This document shows, piece by piece, positions 35,717 through 48,307 of a stretch of DNA of 64,000 bases (within the stretch, counting starts at the first letter, position 1; each line of letters begins with the position of its first letter). This DNA is from an uncultured Pseudomonas sp. (GTDB lineage Bacteria; Pseudomonadota; Gammaproteobacteria; Pseudomonadales; Pseudomonadaceae). The notes beneath the pieces were generated by a model, which had not been told where the DNA came from, ran no database searches, and saw only the letters and a program-made list of their open reading frames with translations. The translations under genes and the position numbers were made by a program. The stretch spans positions 1 to 64,000 of the forward strand of contig NZ_CAMPHV010000013.1 of NCBI RefSeq assembly GCF_946886105.1, in the 5' to 3' direction.

Positions 35717-35749
35717 ATAAAAAAACGGGGCGACAATCGCCACCCCGTA
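35717..35749 (-). terminator. Terminator of serS
   Basis: On the minus strand TACGGGGTGGCGA pairs with TCGCCCCGT with one bulged base around a short loop, followed by a run of T. It closes the serS message ahead of cysG. Confidence 0.75.
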
Positions 35750-35769
35750 TTGTGCATCCGAATTGCGTC

Positions 35770-37059
<1,290 letters not shown>

Positions 37060-37177
37060 TCAATAACAGGTGCAAAAGAATGCATGGCCGTAGCCATGAC
37101 GCGCGATGCCGCGCAGTTTAAGACGTAAGACCGCTAGAGCGCCAATCGGCAAACGGCTCGGCAACCGATAACGCCGC

Positions 37178-37558
37178 TCACTGACACAGGCGCGCCAGGG
37201 TCAGGCCCAGACAGGCGGCCAATAACCCACCGACCACGCTGCATAACAGGTAACCCGTTGCCTCGGCGATACGGCCGTGCTCGAGCATATTGAGCAGTTC
37301 CAGGCTGAACGAGGAAAACGTGGTCAAACCGCCGAGCAAGCCGACCGTCAGGCCGGTACGCAGCTCCAAGGGCAGGTCGGTGCGCAACAAAAACAGCCCC
37401 GATAATAAGCCGATCAACAGGCAACCGAGCATGTTCACCGTCAAGGTCGCCAGGTAGTAATGTCGTGGCCAGTGCGCCACCACCCAACTCGCCGCGAGAA
37501 ACCGCAGCACGCAACCCGTCGCGCCGCCGACGGCGACCGCCAACGCTACACGAATCAT
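37178..37558 (-). CDS. crcB: Fluoride exporter CrcB/Fluc
   Basis: CrcB is a small dimeric fluoride channel. The product is 126 residues with four membrane segments. The family signature is present as [10 protein letters not shown] near residue 11 and [15 protein letters not shown] near residue 70, with the Asn of LTVNMLG near residue 44 lining the pore. I saw no fluoride riboswitch upstream, which fits its position: the start overlaps the rarA stop by 4 bases as ATGA. Confidence 0.95.
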   Translation of the reverse strand: MIRVALAVAVGGATGCVLRFLAASWVVAHWPRHYYLATLTVNMLGCLLIGLLSGLFLLRTDLPLELRTGLTVGLLGGLTTFSSFSLELLNMLEHGRIAEATGYLLCSVVGGLLAACLGLTLARLCQ

Positions 37559-38880
37559 GATTTTCTCCGCTGCTTGGGGCTCGCCTGATCCTGGTTTTTC
37601 AGGTGCTGCAGCTTGTCGCGAATTTTCAGTTCGAGGCCGCGCGGTACCGGCTGGTAGTACTGGCGGGGCTCCAGCGCCTCGGGGAAGTAATCCTCGCCGG
37701 CCGCATAGGCTTCCGGCTCGTCATGGGCGTAGCGGTATTCGTCGCCATAGCCGAGCTCTTTCATCAATTTGGTCGGTGCATTGCGCAGGTGCAGCGGTAC
37801 GTCCAAAGAGCCGTGCTCGGCGGCATCGCGCATCGCCGCCTTGAAGGCGCTGTACACCGCGTTGCTCTTCGGCGCGCACGCCAGGTAGACGATCGCCTGG
37901 GCCACCGCCAGTTCGCCTTCCGGGCTGCCCAGGCGTTCCTGCACATCCCAGGCATTCAGGCACAGGGTCAGCGCCCTGGGGTCGGCGTTGCCGATGTCCT
38001 CACTGGCCATGCGCACCACCCGGCGCGCAAGGTACAGCGGGTCGCAACCACCATCGAGCATGCGCGCGAACCAATACAGCGCAGCGTCTGGATTGGAGCC
38101 GCGCACCGACTTGTGCAGCGCGGAAATCTGATCGTAAAAAACTTCGCCGCCTTTATCGAAGCGCCGACGACTGTCGCCGAGCAGGTCGAGCAGCAGCTCG
38201 CTGCTGATTTCGCCACCGTCCTCGGCAAGATCGGCGGCATTCTCCAGGAAGTTCAACAGCCGCCGACCATCGCCGTCGGCGGCGCTCATCAAAATCTTGA
38301 AGCTCTCTTCCGGCAGGCTGAGCTTGCGCTCGCCCAAGCCCTTGGGGTCGTTCAGCGCGCGATCGACCAACTTGCGCAGGGCCGCTTCGTCTAGGCTTTT
38401 CAACACATAAACGCGCGCCCTGGAGAGCAAGGCGTTATTCAGTTCGAACGACGGATTTTCTGTGGTGGCGCCGATAAAGATCAGCGTGCCGTCCTCCACG
38501 TAGGGCAGAAAGGCATCCTGCTGCGACTTGTTGAAGCGGTGCACTTCATCGACGAACAGAATGGTCTGACGACCATATTGCGCGGCATGCTGCTGGGCGA
38601 CTTCCACCGCCTGGCGAATCTCCTTGACCCCGGAGAGCACTGCGGAAATCGTCTCGAAATGGGCGTCGGAAACCTGCGCAAGCAGACGCGCGAGAGTGGT
38701 CTTGCCCACCCCCGGCGGTCCCCAGAAGATCATCGAGTGCAGTGCGCCCTGCTCCAGGGCTTCGCGCAGCGGCTTGCCGCGCGCCAGCAAGTGCTCCTGG
38801 CCGACATATTCATCCAGGCTGGCAGCCCGTAGACGGGCGGCAAGCGGTTGGGCGACCGGAGCCTTGCGAAACAGATCCAT
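37555..38880 (-). CDS. rarA: Replication-associated recombination AAA+ ATPase RarA (MgsA)
   Basis: RarA acts at stalled replication forks. The product is 441 residues with Walker [10 protein letters not shown] near residue 51, the Walker B line [17 protein letters not shown], the sensor-1 region [13 protein letters not shown] and the C-terminal MgsA tetramer domain ([22 protein letters not shown]). It lies 17 bases after lolA, within the lolA-rarA-crcB order usual in pseudomonads. Confidence 0.95.
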   Translation of the reverse strand: MDLFRKAPVAQPLAARLRAASLDEYVGQEHLLARGKPLREALEQGALHSMIFWGPPGVGKTTLARLLAQVSDAHFETISAVLSGVKEIRQAVEVAQQHAAQYGRQTILFVDEVHRFNKSQQDAFLPYVEDGTLIFIGATTENPSFELNNALLSRARVYVLKSLDEAALRKLVDRALNDPKGLGERKLSLPEESFKILMSAADGDGRRLLNFLENAADLAEDGGEISSELLLDLLGDSRRRFDKGGEVFYDQISALHKSVRGSNPDAALYWFARMLDGGCDPLYLARRVVRMASEDIGNADPRALTLCLNAWDVQERLGSPEGELAVAQAIVYLACAPKSNAVYSAFKAAMRDAAEHGSLDVPLHLRNAPTKLMKELGYGDEYRYAHDEPEAYAAGEDYFPEALEPRQYYQPVPRGLELKIRDKLQHLKNQDQASPKQRRKS

Positions 38881-38897
38881 GGAGTGACGCCTACCTC

Positions 38898-39524
38898 TTA
38901 CTCTTGAATGACGTCGGCGCCTTCTGGAATGTCGAAGCTGAATTGCTTGTCATCCAGGGCTTCGTTCATCTGGACATTGAGGAACAGGATATTGGTGCGC
39001 TGACCAATGCTGTCGATCAATTGCATGTCATTCAACACGCCGCCGCGAAACGACAGGCGCAGGCTATCGAACAAGCTGTCCTTGGACTTGGGCTTGAGAA
39101 TGAAATCGATGACATTGCCGCCTTCCTTATGGCTGATCTCGAAGTTCTCGCTGATCTTCGATACATCGCCGGAGAGCAACAGCGCCGGGGTGTGGGTCAG
39201 ACGCTGATCGAGGGTCTGGATGGTGACCTGCTCGAGGTCCGGATCGTACAGCCAGACCTTCTCGCCATTGGATACCAGCAATTGCTCCATCGGCTCGTCG
39301 GTGTGCCAACGGAACAGCCCCGGCCGCTTCAATGCGAGTTGACCGGCGGTTTCCTGCAACTGCGTACCACTGCCGTCCAGGGTCAACTGGGAAAAGCGCG
39401 CGGTGATGGTTTGCGCCTGGTTGAGCAACTGGGTCAGTTTCTGCACGGCGACCGTGTCGTCAGCCATCGCACACAGGCTCGACAGGCTGAGAACCGCTAA
39501 CAACATCATGCGAATCAGGCGCAT
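38898..39524 (-). CDS. lolA: Outer-membrane lipoprotein carrier protein LolA
   Basis: LolA ferries lipoproteins across the periplasm from LolCDE to LolB; TssJ in this window is one such cargo. The product is 208 residues with a signal peptide ([21 protein letters not shown], cut after the final Ala; 21 residues). The mature part has the LolA phrases [13 protein letters not shown] and [12 protein letters not shown]. An ATG lies ten codons earlier, but AAGGAG just before 39524 and the signal peptide support this start. Confidence 0.94.
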   Translation of the reverse strand: MRLIRMMLLAVLSLSSLCAMADDTVAVQKLTQLLNQAQTITARFSQLTLDGSGTQLQETAGQLALKRPGLFRWHTDEPMEQLLVSNGEKVWLYDPDLEQVTIQTLDQRLTHTPALLLSGDVSKISENFEISHKEGGNVIDFILKPKSKDSLFDSLRLSFRGGVLNDMQLIDSIGQRTNILFLNVQMNEALDDKQFSFDIPEGADVIQE

Positions 39525-39557
39525 GGGACTCCTTATCAAATAGGGTTTGAGCATTAA

Positions 39558-41963
39558 TCAATCACGCATGGGCCCGGGGGCGATAACCTCACGGGAGCCA
39601 TTGGTGTTCATCGACGTGACCACACCCGCCATCTCCATGGCTTCGATCATGCGCGCGGCGCGGTTGTAACCGATCTTCAATTTACGCTGCACGGCGGAAA
39701 TAGACGCGCGGCGGCTTTCCAGGACGAAATTGACCGCCTCGTCGTACAGCGGGTCGGACTCGCTGCCTTCACCGCCGCCTTCGCCGCCACCGCCATCGAA
39801 ACCGCTACCGGCCTCTTCGACGCCGGCGAGGATATCTTCGATGTAATCCGGAGTGCCGCGCTGTTTCCAGGCCTCGACCACGCGATGCACCTCATCGTCG
39901 GAAACGAAGGCGCCATGCACACGAATCGGCAAACTGGTGCCCGGCGGCATATAGAGCATGTCGCCATGCCCCAGTAGCTGTTCCGCGCCGCCCTGATCGA
40001 GAATGGTCCGCGAGTCGATCTTGCTCGACACCTGGAACGCCATCCGCGTTGGAATATTGGCCTTGATCAGGCCGGTGATCACGTCAACCGACGGCCGCTG
40101 GGTCGCGAGAATCAGGTGAATCCCCGCGGCACGGGCTTTCTGCGCGATCCGCGCGATCAACTCTTCGACCTTCTTGCCGACGATCATCATCATGTCGGCG
40201 AATTCGTCGACTATCACCACGATGGTCGGCAGGGTTTTTAGCAACGGCGCTTCGTCCTGCATGCTTTCACGCTTGTACAAAGGATCGGCAAGGGGTTCGC
40301 CCGCCTCTTCCGCATCCTTGACCTTGCGATTGAAACCGGCCAGGTTGCGCACGCCCAGCTTGGACATCAGCTTGTAGCGCCGCTCCATTTCCGCCACGCT
40401 CCAGCGCAGAGCGTTGGCGGCCTCCTTCATGTCGGTGACCACCGGGCACAGCAGATGCGGGATGCCTTCGTAGATCGACAATTCGAGCATCTTGGGGTCG
40501 ATCATGATCAAGCGCGCGTCTTCCGGCCCGGACTTGAACAGGATCGACAGGATCATCGCGTTGACGCCCACCGACTTACCCGAACCCGTGGTACCGGCTA
40601 CCAGCAAATGCGGCATGCGCGCCAGATCGGTGATCACCGGTTTGCCGCCGATATCGTGCCCCAACGCCAGGGTTACCGGCGACTTGGCGTCATCGTATTC
40701 GGTCGACGACAACACTTCGGAGAAGCGCACGATCTGCCGATCTTCATTGGGGATCTCGATGCCGACCGTGGTCTTGCCCGGGATCACCTCCACTACCCGC
40801 ACGCTGATCACCGCGAGCGAACGCGCCAAATCTTTCGCCAGGTTGGAAATACGGCTGACTTTCACCCCTGCCGCGGGCTGGATTTCAAAACGGGTAATCA
40901 CCGGCCCCGGATGCACGGACTCGACGATGACCTCAACGCCGAACTCCTTGAGCTTGATCTCCAGCAGACGCGACATCGCCTCCAAGGATTCGGGCGAGTA
41001 TTTTTTCTGCACCTTTTCCGCCACGTCGAGCAGGGAAATAGGCGGCAAGCTGCCGGCCAGGGCGCTGTCCTCGAACAGGTTCACCTGCTTCTCTTTCAGT
41101 ACCCGCTTGCTCTGCTCCGGCGGCTTGGGCGCCGGCGGCGCGGCGATGACCGGCGCGGTGCGATTGACCTGCGCACTCATGTGCTTGTTCAAGGCTTCTT
41201 CGCGCTCGAGCAGGCGCGCTTTGACCTTGGCTTGCTCGGTGCGGTCGAGCACGATCGGCGCCGAGACTTCGCTCACCCGCTCATCGACTTCCCGCAGCTG
41301 GGCGACCAATTGCTTACGCTCGGCCCTGGCGTTCCACCAGCGGTTGACCAGGCTCTGCACCAGCTCGATCAAGTCCAGGGTGATCTTGCCGGTCAGATCC
41401 ATCACCTTGAACCAGGACAGGTCGCTGAATACCGTCAAGCCGAACAGAAACAAGGCGATGAACAGCAAGGTGCTGCCTTGCACGTTCAGCGAATCGACCG
41501 CCAGCATGCCTAGGCTCTCGCCCAGAGCGCCACCGGCCGACGCGGGCATTTCGGCGCCCGCCTGGAAATGGATATAGGCCAGGGTCGCGCCGGATAGCAC
41601 CAGAAATACCAGGCCGATCAAACGCCAGGAAAACAACCAGCCGCTCCAGTGCCAAGGCTGATGGCGTGCACGAAACACTTGCCATGCCTTGATCCCGAGC
41701 AATAAGGGGAACAGGTAAGCGAAGTAACCTAGGGCCATGAACAGCACATCGGCGAACCAAGCGCCGGCGCGCCCCGCGGCGTTCTGCACTTGCTCGACGT
41801 TGCTGGTGTGAGTCCAGCCGGGATCGGCCGGATCGTAGGTCAGCAATGCCATCCAGAGGTACAGACATAGCGCGCCGAGGGCGATAAGCGCGCCCTCCTT
41901 GAGCCGGTAAGGCAACTGCTGACGCCACATGGGCGACTGGGCGGTAGAGCTAGAATTCTTCAA
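39558..41963 (-). CDS. ftsK: DNA translocase FtsK
   Basis: FtsK pumps chromosomal DNA through the division septum and activates XerCD recombination at dif. The product is 801 residues. The N-terminal part has four or so membrane segments within about residues 20-195; a short linker follows; the motor domain has Walker [13 protein letters not shown] near residue 467 and Walker [13 protein letters not shown]; the C-terminal winged-helix gamma domain, which reads KOPS, is [23 protein letters not shown]. The linker is short compared with E. coli FtsK. It is divergent from trxB. Confidence 0.96.
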   Translation of the reverse strand: MKNSSSTAQSPMWRQQLPYRLKEGALIALGALCLYLWMALLTYDPADPGWTHTSNVEQVQNAAGRAGAWFADVLFMALGYFAYLFPLLLGIKAWQVFRARHQPWHWSGWLFSWRLIGLVFLVLSGATLAYIHFQAGAEMPASAGGALGESLGMLAVDSLNVQGSTLLFIALFLFGLTVFSDLSWFKVMDLTGKITLDLIELVQSLVNRWWNARAERKQLVAQLREVDERVSEVSAPIVLDRTEQAKVKARLLEREEALNKHMSAQVNRTAPVIAAPPAPKPPEQSKRVLKEKQVNLFEDSALAGSLPPISLLDVAEKVQKKYSPESLEAMSRLLEIKLKEFGVEVIVESVHPGPVITRFEIQPAAGVKVSRISNLAKDLARSLAVISVRVVEVIPGKTTVGIEIPNEDRQIVRFSEVLSSTEYDDAKSPVTLALGHDIGGKPVITDLARMPHLLVAGTTGSGKSVGVNAMILSILFKSGPEDARLIMIDPKMLELSIYEGIPHLLCPVVTDMKEAANALRWSVAEMERRYKLMSKLGVRNLAGFNRKVKDAEEAGEPLADPLYKRESMQDEAPLLKTLPTIVVIVDEFADMMMIVGKKVEELIARIAQKARAAGIHLILATQRPSVDVITGLIKANIPTRMAFQVSSKIDSRTILDQGGAEQLLGHGDMLYMPPGTSLPIRVHGAFVSDDEVHRVVEAWKQRGTPDYIEDILAGVEEAGSGFDGGGGEGGGEGSESDPLYDEAVNFVLESRRASISAVQRKLKIGYNRAARMIEAMEMAGVVTSMNTNGSREVIAPGPMRD

Positions 41964-42194
41964 AACGCATCGGTTCCTGCGTCGGCGTCATGCCGAGTGG
42001 TCGATTGAACAGCGGAAAGATGACCTATTGTACGGCTTTACCCCGGCGGCTGGCAGGCAACCAGCGCACAAGGCGCGCGCCAAGGCCTCAGCCTCGGCTC
42101 CCGCTCGCCACCTGCTTCGGTGTAGCATATCGGCCAACATCTTCCGTGCGGCTCAATTTGAGCATGCATTCTCTTTTGTGACAAAGGCTTATGA

Positions 42195-43154
<960 letters not shown>

Positions 43155-43225
43155 TAGCCCAAAGATGGTCCGGACAGCCGTGTCTCGACAGGCCGCCCCA
43201 CCCTCCCTTCCTGCGGCATCACCTC

Positions 43226-43906
43226 ATGCTGACTTGGCTGCAACGCGACTCCCTGGACTTCCCTCCGCTCGACAAGGCCCTGCGCGACCCCAACGGTTTG
43301 CTCGCGGCGGGGGGCGACCTCCGGCCCGAACGCCTGATCCAGGCTTACCGGCATGGTTGCTTCCCTTGGTACCAGGACGGCCAGCCGATTCTCTGGTGGT
43401 CGCCTGACCCGCGCACCGTGCTGTTTCCCGATGAACTGCATGTTTCGCGCAGCCTGCGCAAAGTGCTGCGCCAACAGTGCTATCAGGTCAGCTTCGACCG
43501 GGCCTTCGGCGCTGTGATCCAAGCCTGCGCGGCGCCTCGCGACTATGCCGACGGCACCTGGATCACCACGCCGATGCAGCAGGCGTATCTGCAACTGCAT
43601 GAACGCGGTATCGCCCACTCCGTGGAAGTCTGGCGCGAAGATCAGTTGGTCGGCGGCTTATATGGCCTGGCCATGGGCCAATTGTTTTTCGGCGAGTCGA
43701 TGTTCAGCCGTGCCGACAACGCTTCGAAAGTCGGCTTCGTCACCCTCGTCGAATACCTGAAAGCCAAGGGCTTCGTGCTGATCGACTGCCAGATGCCCAG
43801 CCAACACCTGCATAGTTTTGGCGCCAGGTCGATCCCCCGAGAGGTATTCGCCGATTATCTGCGATCGCATATTGACCAGCCGAGTAATGCCGACTGGCCT
43901 GCCTAG
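43226..43906 (+). CDS. aat: Leucyl/phenylalanyl-tRNA-protein transferase
   Basis: Aat adds Leu or Phe to proteins with N-terminal Arg or Lys, making them N-degron substrates for ClpS-ClpAP, whose genes lie 1.2 kb downstream. The product is 226 residues. Family features are [21 protein letters not shown] near residue 12, [21 protein letters not shown] and [15 protein letters not shown]. It is followed by bpt after 54 bases. Confidence 0.95.
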   Translation: MLTWLQRDSLDFPPLDKALRDPNGLLAAGGDLRPERLIQAYRHGCFPWYQDGQPILWWSPDPRTVLFPDELHVSRSLRKVLRQQCYQVSFDRAFGAVIQACAAPRDYADGTWITTPMQQAYLQLHERGIAHSVEVWREDQLVGGLYGLAMGQLFFGESMFSRADNASKVGFVTLVEYLKAKGFVLIDCQMPSQHLHSFGARSIPREVFADYLRSHIDQPSNADWPA

Positions 43907-43960
43907 TCGAGTGCCGCAGCCTGGCATACACTTGATGCAGACGTGCTTCGAGAGCCGAAC

Positions 43961-44668
43961 ATGACCGAGCTGGCCCGCCTCAAGTTCTATGCGACACAGC
44001 CTCATCCATGCAGCTACCTGCCCGAGGAACAGGCCACCACCCTGTTCCTCGATCCCAGTCAGCCAATGGATGCGCGCGTGTATGCCGAACTGTCGGAGAT
44101 GGGCTTCAGGCGCAGCGGCGACCATCTCTATCGCCCGCATTGCCAGCGCTGCACAGCGTGCGTTCCAGCGCGCATCCCCGCTGCGGAGTTCCGCCCCAAT
44201 CGCCAGCAGCGGCGTATCTTCAAACGCAATAGCGACCTCGAGGTACGGGTGGTACGCCCGGCTTTCTCCGAGGAGTATTACGCCCTGTATGTCCGCTATA
44301 TCGAACTGCGTCACGCCGACGGCGATATGTACCCGCCCAGCCGCGAACAGTTCTCCACTTTTCTCGTACGCGACCTGGCCTTCTCGCGTTTTTACGAGTT
44401 CCGCAAAGACGGGCGCTTGCTCGCCATAGCCGTGACCGATGTCCTGCCCAACGGGCTTTCGGCGGTTTATACCTTTTACGAGCCCGACGAAGAGCGCCGC
44501 AGCCTGGGGCGCTTCGCCATCCTTTGGCAGATCGCCGAAACCGCACGGTTAGGCTTGCATGCGGTCTATCTCGGCTACTGGATCAAGAACTGCCGGAAGA
44601 TGAACTACAAGACGCAATACCGACCGATCGAGCTGTTCGTCAACCAGCGTTGGATAGCACTTACCTGA
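43961..44668 (+). CDS. bpt: Aspartate/glutamate leucyltransferase Bpt
   Basis: Bpt adds Leu to proteins with N-terminal Asp or Glu, so widening the N-degron pathway. The product is 235 residues. The N-terminal ATE domain has [18 protein letters not shown] and the Cys-rich [22 protein letters not shown] (Cys64, 67 and 70 or near). The C-terminal domain has [17 protein letters not shown] and [18 protein letters not shown] at 43961 gives the usual [10 protein letters not shown]; an upstream ATG at 43943 has no family support. Confidence 0.94.
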
Positions 44669-44673
44669 AGCCC

Positions 44674-44703
44674 TTGGCGCAAACCACTATTTTCGGGCAC
44701 AAT
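44674..44703 (+). promoter_or_regulatory. Possible promoter of infA
   Basis: TTGGCG and CACAAT are separated by 18 bases and lie 65 bases before the infA start, inside the gap after bpt. The -10 match is moderate. Confidence 0.35.
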
Positions 44704-44768
44704 GCACGCCGCTTTTGCCTGGGGCCAGTTGCACCGGGCCATTCATTGGATACCGAGGGCTTTACTGC

Positions 44769-44987
44769 ATGTCGAAAGAAGACAGCTTCGAAATGGAAGG
44801 CACTGTCGTCGACACCCTGCCCAACACCATGTTCCGTGTGGAGTTGGAAAATGGGCACGTCGTAACCGCGCATATCTCCGGAAAGATGCGCAAAAACTAC
44901 ATCCGTATTTTGACTGGCGACAAGGTGCGCGTTGAGCTGACGCCTTATGACTTGAGCAAGGGCCGCATTACTTACCGCGCCCGCTAA
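44769..44987 (+). CDS. infA: Translation initiation factor IF-1
   Basis: IF-1 binds the ribosomal A site during initiation. The product is 72 residues, an S1-like OB fold with [22 protein letters not shown] and the [17 protein letters not shown] block; the end GRITYRAR is standard. It lies between bpt and clpA as in other gammaproteobacteria. Two hairpins follow. Confidence 0.97.
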
Positions 44988-45018
44988 CAGGCTGCTGAAA
45001 ACATCGTTTTCAGCCTCT
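44988..45018. repeat. Inverted repeat after infA resembling the MITE end
   Basis: CAGGCTGCTGAAAAC at 44988-45002 is close to the terminal repeat of the 219-bp element (CAGGCTGTTGAAAAAC). With GTTTTCAGCCT it forms a stem-loop with one bulged base. It may be a remnant, or simply a stem in the infA 3' region. Confidence 0.45.
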
Positions 45019-45036
45019 GTTTCACCAAGCACCAGT

Positions 45037-45065
45037 AAAAACGCCCGGCATTGCCGGGCGTTTTT
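45037..45065. terminator. Bidirectional terminator between infA and clpA
   Basis: AAAAACGCCCGGC pairs exactly with GCCGGGCGTTTTT around ATT. With T tracts on both strands it ends both convergent messages. Confidence 0.92.
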
Positions 45066-45085
45066 GTGGTTGCTGAATTTAATGC

Positions 45086-47356
45086 TTAAGCCATTTCCGC
45101 CGTGGTTTCGAAATCGAAGGTCAACTCGCCGTTTTCCAGATCGATATGCACCACGCCACCATGCTCGGCCAACTCGCCGAATAGAATTTCTTCCGCCAGC
45201 GGACGCTTGATTCTGTCCTGAATCAAACGCGCCATCGGCCTGGCCCCCATCTGCACGTCGTAACCCTGCTCCGCCAGCCAACTGCGGGCGGCGTCGCTGA
45301 CCTCGAGCATGACGCGCTTGTCCTCGAGCTGCGCCTGCAGCTCGGTGAGGAACTTGTCGACGATGCTCTTGATCACTTCGTGGCTCAGGCGGCCGAATTG
45401 GATAATGGTGTCCAGACGGTTGCGGAACTCCGGCGAGAAACTCTTCTTGATCACTTCCATTGCATCGGACGAGTGGTCCTGATGAGTGAAACCAATCGAC
45501 GCCCGCGCTGCTGTTTCGGCGCCGGCATTGGTGGTCATGATCAGAATGACATTGCGGAAATCCGCCTTGCGCCCGTTGTTATCGGTCAGCGTGCCGTGAT
45601 CCATCACCTGCAGCAGCAGGTTGAAGACTTCCGGGTGAGCCTTCTCGATCTCATCGAGCAAGAGCACGCAATGCGGCATCTTGGTGATCGCTTCGGTCAG
45701 CAAACCACCCTGATCGAAACCGACATACCCGGGGGGAGCGCCGATCAGGCGGGATACGGTGTGCCGCTCCATATACTCCGACATATCGAAACGCACCAAT
45801 TCGATACCCATGGCTTTGGCCAACTGACGAGCGGCCTCGGTTTTACCCACGCCGGTCGGCCCCGCGAACAGGAACGAACCCACGGGCTTGTCGGGCGCCT
45901 TGAGGCCTGCACGCGACAGCTTGATAGCCGTAGCCAACGAATCGATCGCCGTATCCTGGCCAAACACCGTGAGCTTAAGATCGCGCTCCAAATTACGCAG
46001 CAGCTCTTTATCCGAGCTGTTGACGTGCTTCGGCGGAATGCGCGCGATTTTCGCCACTATGTCTTCGACCTGAGCCACATCGATGCGCTTCGCGCGCTTC
46101 TCTTCGGGCTGCAAACGCTGATAGGCGCCCGCCTCGTCGATTACATCGATGGCCTTATCGGGCATATGCCGATCGTTGATATAGCGCGACGCCAACTCGG
46201 CCGCTGCACGTAAGGCCTCGTCGCTGTACTCGATGCCATGGTGCTGCTCGAAACGCCCCTTAAGACCCTTGAGGATGCCATAGGTGTCGTCCACCGACGG
46301 CTCGCTGACATCGACCTTCTGGAAACGACGCGCCAGCGCCCTGTCCTTCTCGAAGATGCCGCGAAATTCCTGGAAGGTGGTCGAGCCGATGCAACGGATC
46401 TCGCCCGAAGACAGCATCGGCTTGAGCAGGTTGGACGCATCCATGACCCCACCGGAAGCGGCGCCGGCACCGATGATCGTGTGAATTTCGTCGATAAACA
46501 GAATCGCCTGCGGGCGCTTGCGCAACTCGTTGAGCAGCGCCTTCAAGCGCTTCTCGAAATCGCCACGGTACTTGGTACCAGCCAACAAGGCGCCCAAATC
46601 CAGGGAATACACCACGCTGTTGGCTAACAGATCCGGCACCTGGTTATCCACGATTCGCTTGGCCAGGCCTTCGGCAATCGCGGTTTTCCCCACACCGGCC
46701 TCACCGACCAGCAGCGGGTTGTTCTTGCGCCGACGCGCGAGAATCTGCGCGACACGCTCCACTTCCTGCTCACGGCCGACCAACGGATCGATGCGCCCCT
46801 GCCGGGCCACTTCGTTGAGGTTACTGGCGTAGGCGTCCAAGGGGTTACTGGATGCCGAAGACTCGCCGCCTTCCTCGTCCTGCATTTCCTGCTCGACTTC
46901 CGAGTGACCGCCATGGCCCGGCACCTTGGAGATGCCATGGGCAATGAAATTGACTACATCGATACGCGCGACGCTCTGTTGCTTGAGCAAGAATACGGCC
47001 TGGCTTTCCTGCTCGCTGAAGATCGCGACCAGCACGTTGGCGCCAGTCACTTCACGCTTGCCAGAGCTTTGCACATGGAATACCGCGCGCTGTAGTACAC
47101 GCTGAAAACCCAAGGTCGGCTGGGTTTCGCGCTCATCGTCGTGCTGCGGGATCAACGGCGTCGTGGAGTCGATGAACTCCTGCAAATCATGCCGCAGCTT
47201 ATCGAGGTTAGCGCCACAAGCACGCAGTACGCTTGCCGCGGCCTCGTTATCCAATAGCGCTAGAAGGAGATGCTCCACCGTCATAAATTCATGACGCTTG
47301 GTGCGAGCCTCCTTGAAGGCCAGGTTGAGGGTGACTTCGAGCTCTCGATTTAACAT
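45086..47356 (-). CDS. clpA: ClpA, ATPase subunit of the ClpAP protease
   Basis: ClpA unfolds substrates and feeds them to ClpP; with ClpS it handles N-degron proteins. The product is 756 residues: N-domain with RHEFMTVEHLLLALL, first AAA+ with [15 protein letters not shown] near residue 217, second AAA+ with GPTGVGKTEAARQLAKAMG near residue 497, Walker B VLLLDEIEKAHPEVF. A typical IGL-type ClpP loop is seen as ARASIGF. It is 29 bases after clpS. Confidence 0.97.
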   Translation of the reverse strand: MLNRELEVTLNLAFKEARTKRHEFMTVEHLLLALLDNEAAASVLRACGANLDKLRHDLQEFIDSTTPLIPQHDDERETQPTLGFQRVLQRAVFHVQSSGKREVTGANVLVAIFSEQESQAVFLLKQQSVARIDVVNFIAHGISKVPGHGGHSEVEQEMQDEEGGESSASSNPLDAYASNLNEVARQGRIDPLVGREQEVERVAQILARRRKNNPLLVGEAGVGKTAIAEGLAKRIVDNQVPDLLANSVVYSLDLGALLAGTKYRGDFEKRLKALLNELRKRPQAILFIDEIHTIIGAGAASGGVMDASNLLKPMLSSGEIRCIGSTTFQEFRGIFEKDRALARRFQKVDVSEPSVDDTYGILKGLKGRFEQHHGIEYSDEALRAAAELASRYINDRHMPDKAIDVIDEAGAYQRLQPEEKRAKRIDVAQVEDIVAKIARIPPKHVNSSDKELLRNLERDLKLTVFGQDTAIDSLATAIKLSRAGLKAPDKPVGSFLFAGPTGVGKTEAARQLAKAMGIELVRFDMSEYMERHTVSRLIGAPPGYVGFDQGGLLTEAITKMPHCVLLLDEIEKAHPEVFNLLLQVMDHGTLTDNNGRKADFRNVILIMTTNAGAETAARASIGFTHQDHSSDAMEVIKKSFSPEFRNRLDTIIQFGRLSHEVIKSIVDKFLTELQAQLEDKRVMLEVSDAARSWLAEQGYDVQMGARPMARLIQDRIKRPLAEEILFGELAEHGGVVHIDLENGELTFDFETTAEMA

Positions 47357-47385
47357 AGCTGCACCTCATGCCCAAGCGGCCGGCG

Positions 47386-47748
47386 TTAACCGTCCTTCTC
47401 TATTTCACAGAGTAGCGGATGCTGACTCTCGCGCGCGTACTGATTTACCTGCATCGCTTTGGTTTCAGCGATGTCACGGGTGAACAATCCACAAACTGCC
47501 CGCCCCTCTGTATGAACGGTAAGCATAATTTTGGTCGCCAGCTCCCGGTTAAGGTTGAAAAATACCTCTAGCACCTCGACCACAAAATCCATTGGCGTGT
47601 AGTCGTCATTGAATATGACCACTTTATACAGCGGTGGTGCCTGCAACGCCGGCTTGGATTCCTGTACGGCAACGCCGGACGAATCGTCCTCATGCGTGGC
47701 TGGGCGATCCTGATTGAATGTTAGTCGAATCTGGCTACTTGCATGCAT
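47386..47748 (-). CDS. clpS: ClpS, N-recognin adaptor of ClpAP
   Basis: ClpS binds proteins with N-terminal Leu, Phe, Trp or Tyr and delivers them to ClpA. The product is 120 residues. The core has [20 protein letters not shown] near residue 42, which includes the degron-pocket residues Asn-Asp-Asp and Met, and [21 protein letters not shown]. The ATG at 47748 gives the [16 protein letters not shown] start that I recall from P. aeruginosa; a much longer in-frame start lies over the cspD promoter and is rejected. Confidence 0.96.
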   Translation of the reverse strand: MHASSQIRLTFNQDRPATHEDDSSGVAVQESKPALQAPPLYKVVIFNDDYTPMDFVVEVLEVFFNLNRELATKIMLTVHTEGRAVCGLFTRDIAETKAMQVNQYARESQHPLLCEIEKDG

Positions 47749-47974
47749 GCTGAAAGGGTATCGTAGGTTGGACGAACACTGATAGTAGAGCGATTTGACC
47801 GGATTCGCAGCCAGTTGCAGCATAGCCTTGACTATCGGCAAAACGGTGTTACAAACAAGGGGTACCCACCCCGGGTATTTAGGGGGTTCCGCGTTTTCGT
47901 CCAACGTCGTTGTGCGCGCGGAATCAAAGTGGATGATACTCCAGAGATGGGGTCCTTTGCAGAGGGAGATCAGC

Positions 47975-48238
47975 ATGGTTAGCGGTAAGGTCAAGTGGTT
48001 CAACAACGCCAAAGGCTATGGATTCGTTCTGGCTGATGGGAAAGATGAGGACCTATTCGCCCACTACTCAGCCATTCAGATGGACGGCTATAAAACCCTG
48101 AAAGCTGGTCAGCCGGTTAGCTTCGATATAATTCAAGGTCCTAAAGGACTCCATGCCGTAAATATCCGCGCGCTCCCGGCCACTACCGAAACGCCGGCTT
48201 CAGTTAGCAAGCCAGAAACCACCGCAGTGAAAGCCTGA
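47975..48238 (+). CDS. cspD: Cold-shock-like protein CspD
   Basis: CspD is a nucleic-acid-binding OB-fold protein that in E. coli inhibits replication in stationary phase. The product is 87 residues with RNP-1-like [10 protein letters not shown] and RNP-2-like DLFAHYSAI. The end is a low-complexity Thr/Pro/Ala tail. The ATG at 47975 is chosen because [17 protein letters not shown] is the family start and GGGAG lies before it. It is divergent from clpS; the 226 bases between hold both control regions and a GC-rich stem near 47862-47888. Confidence 0.94.
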   Translation: MVSGKVKWFNNAKGYGFVLADGKDEDLFAHYSAIQMDGYKTLKAGQPVSFDIIQGPKGLHAVNIRALPATTETPASVSKPETTAVKA

Positions 48239-48254
48239 ATTGGACGTTTCGTTC

Positions 48255-48290
48255 AAAAAAAAGGCCGGTCAATTGACCGGCCCTTTTTTT
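48255..48290. terminator. Bidirectional terminator between cspD and icd
   Basis: GGCCGGTCAATTGACCGGCC is a perfect palindrome, flanked by a run of A to the left and a run of T to the right. It serves both convergent genes. Confidence 0.92.
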
Positions 48291-48307
48291 TGTTACCACT
48301 GATCAGC

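Noticed and set aside
37178..37700. Fluoride riboswitch before crcB
   Set aside because: The crcB start overlaps the rarA stop, leaving no room for a leader, and no riboswitch-like core was seen.
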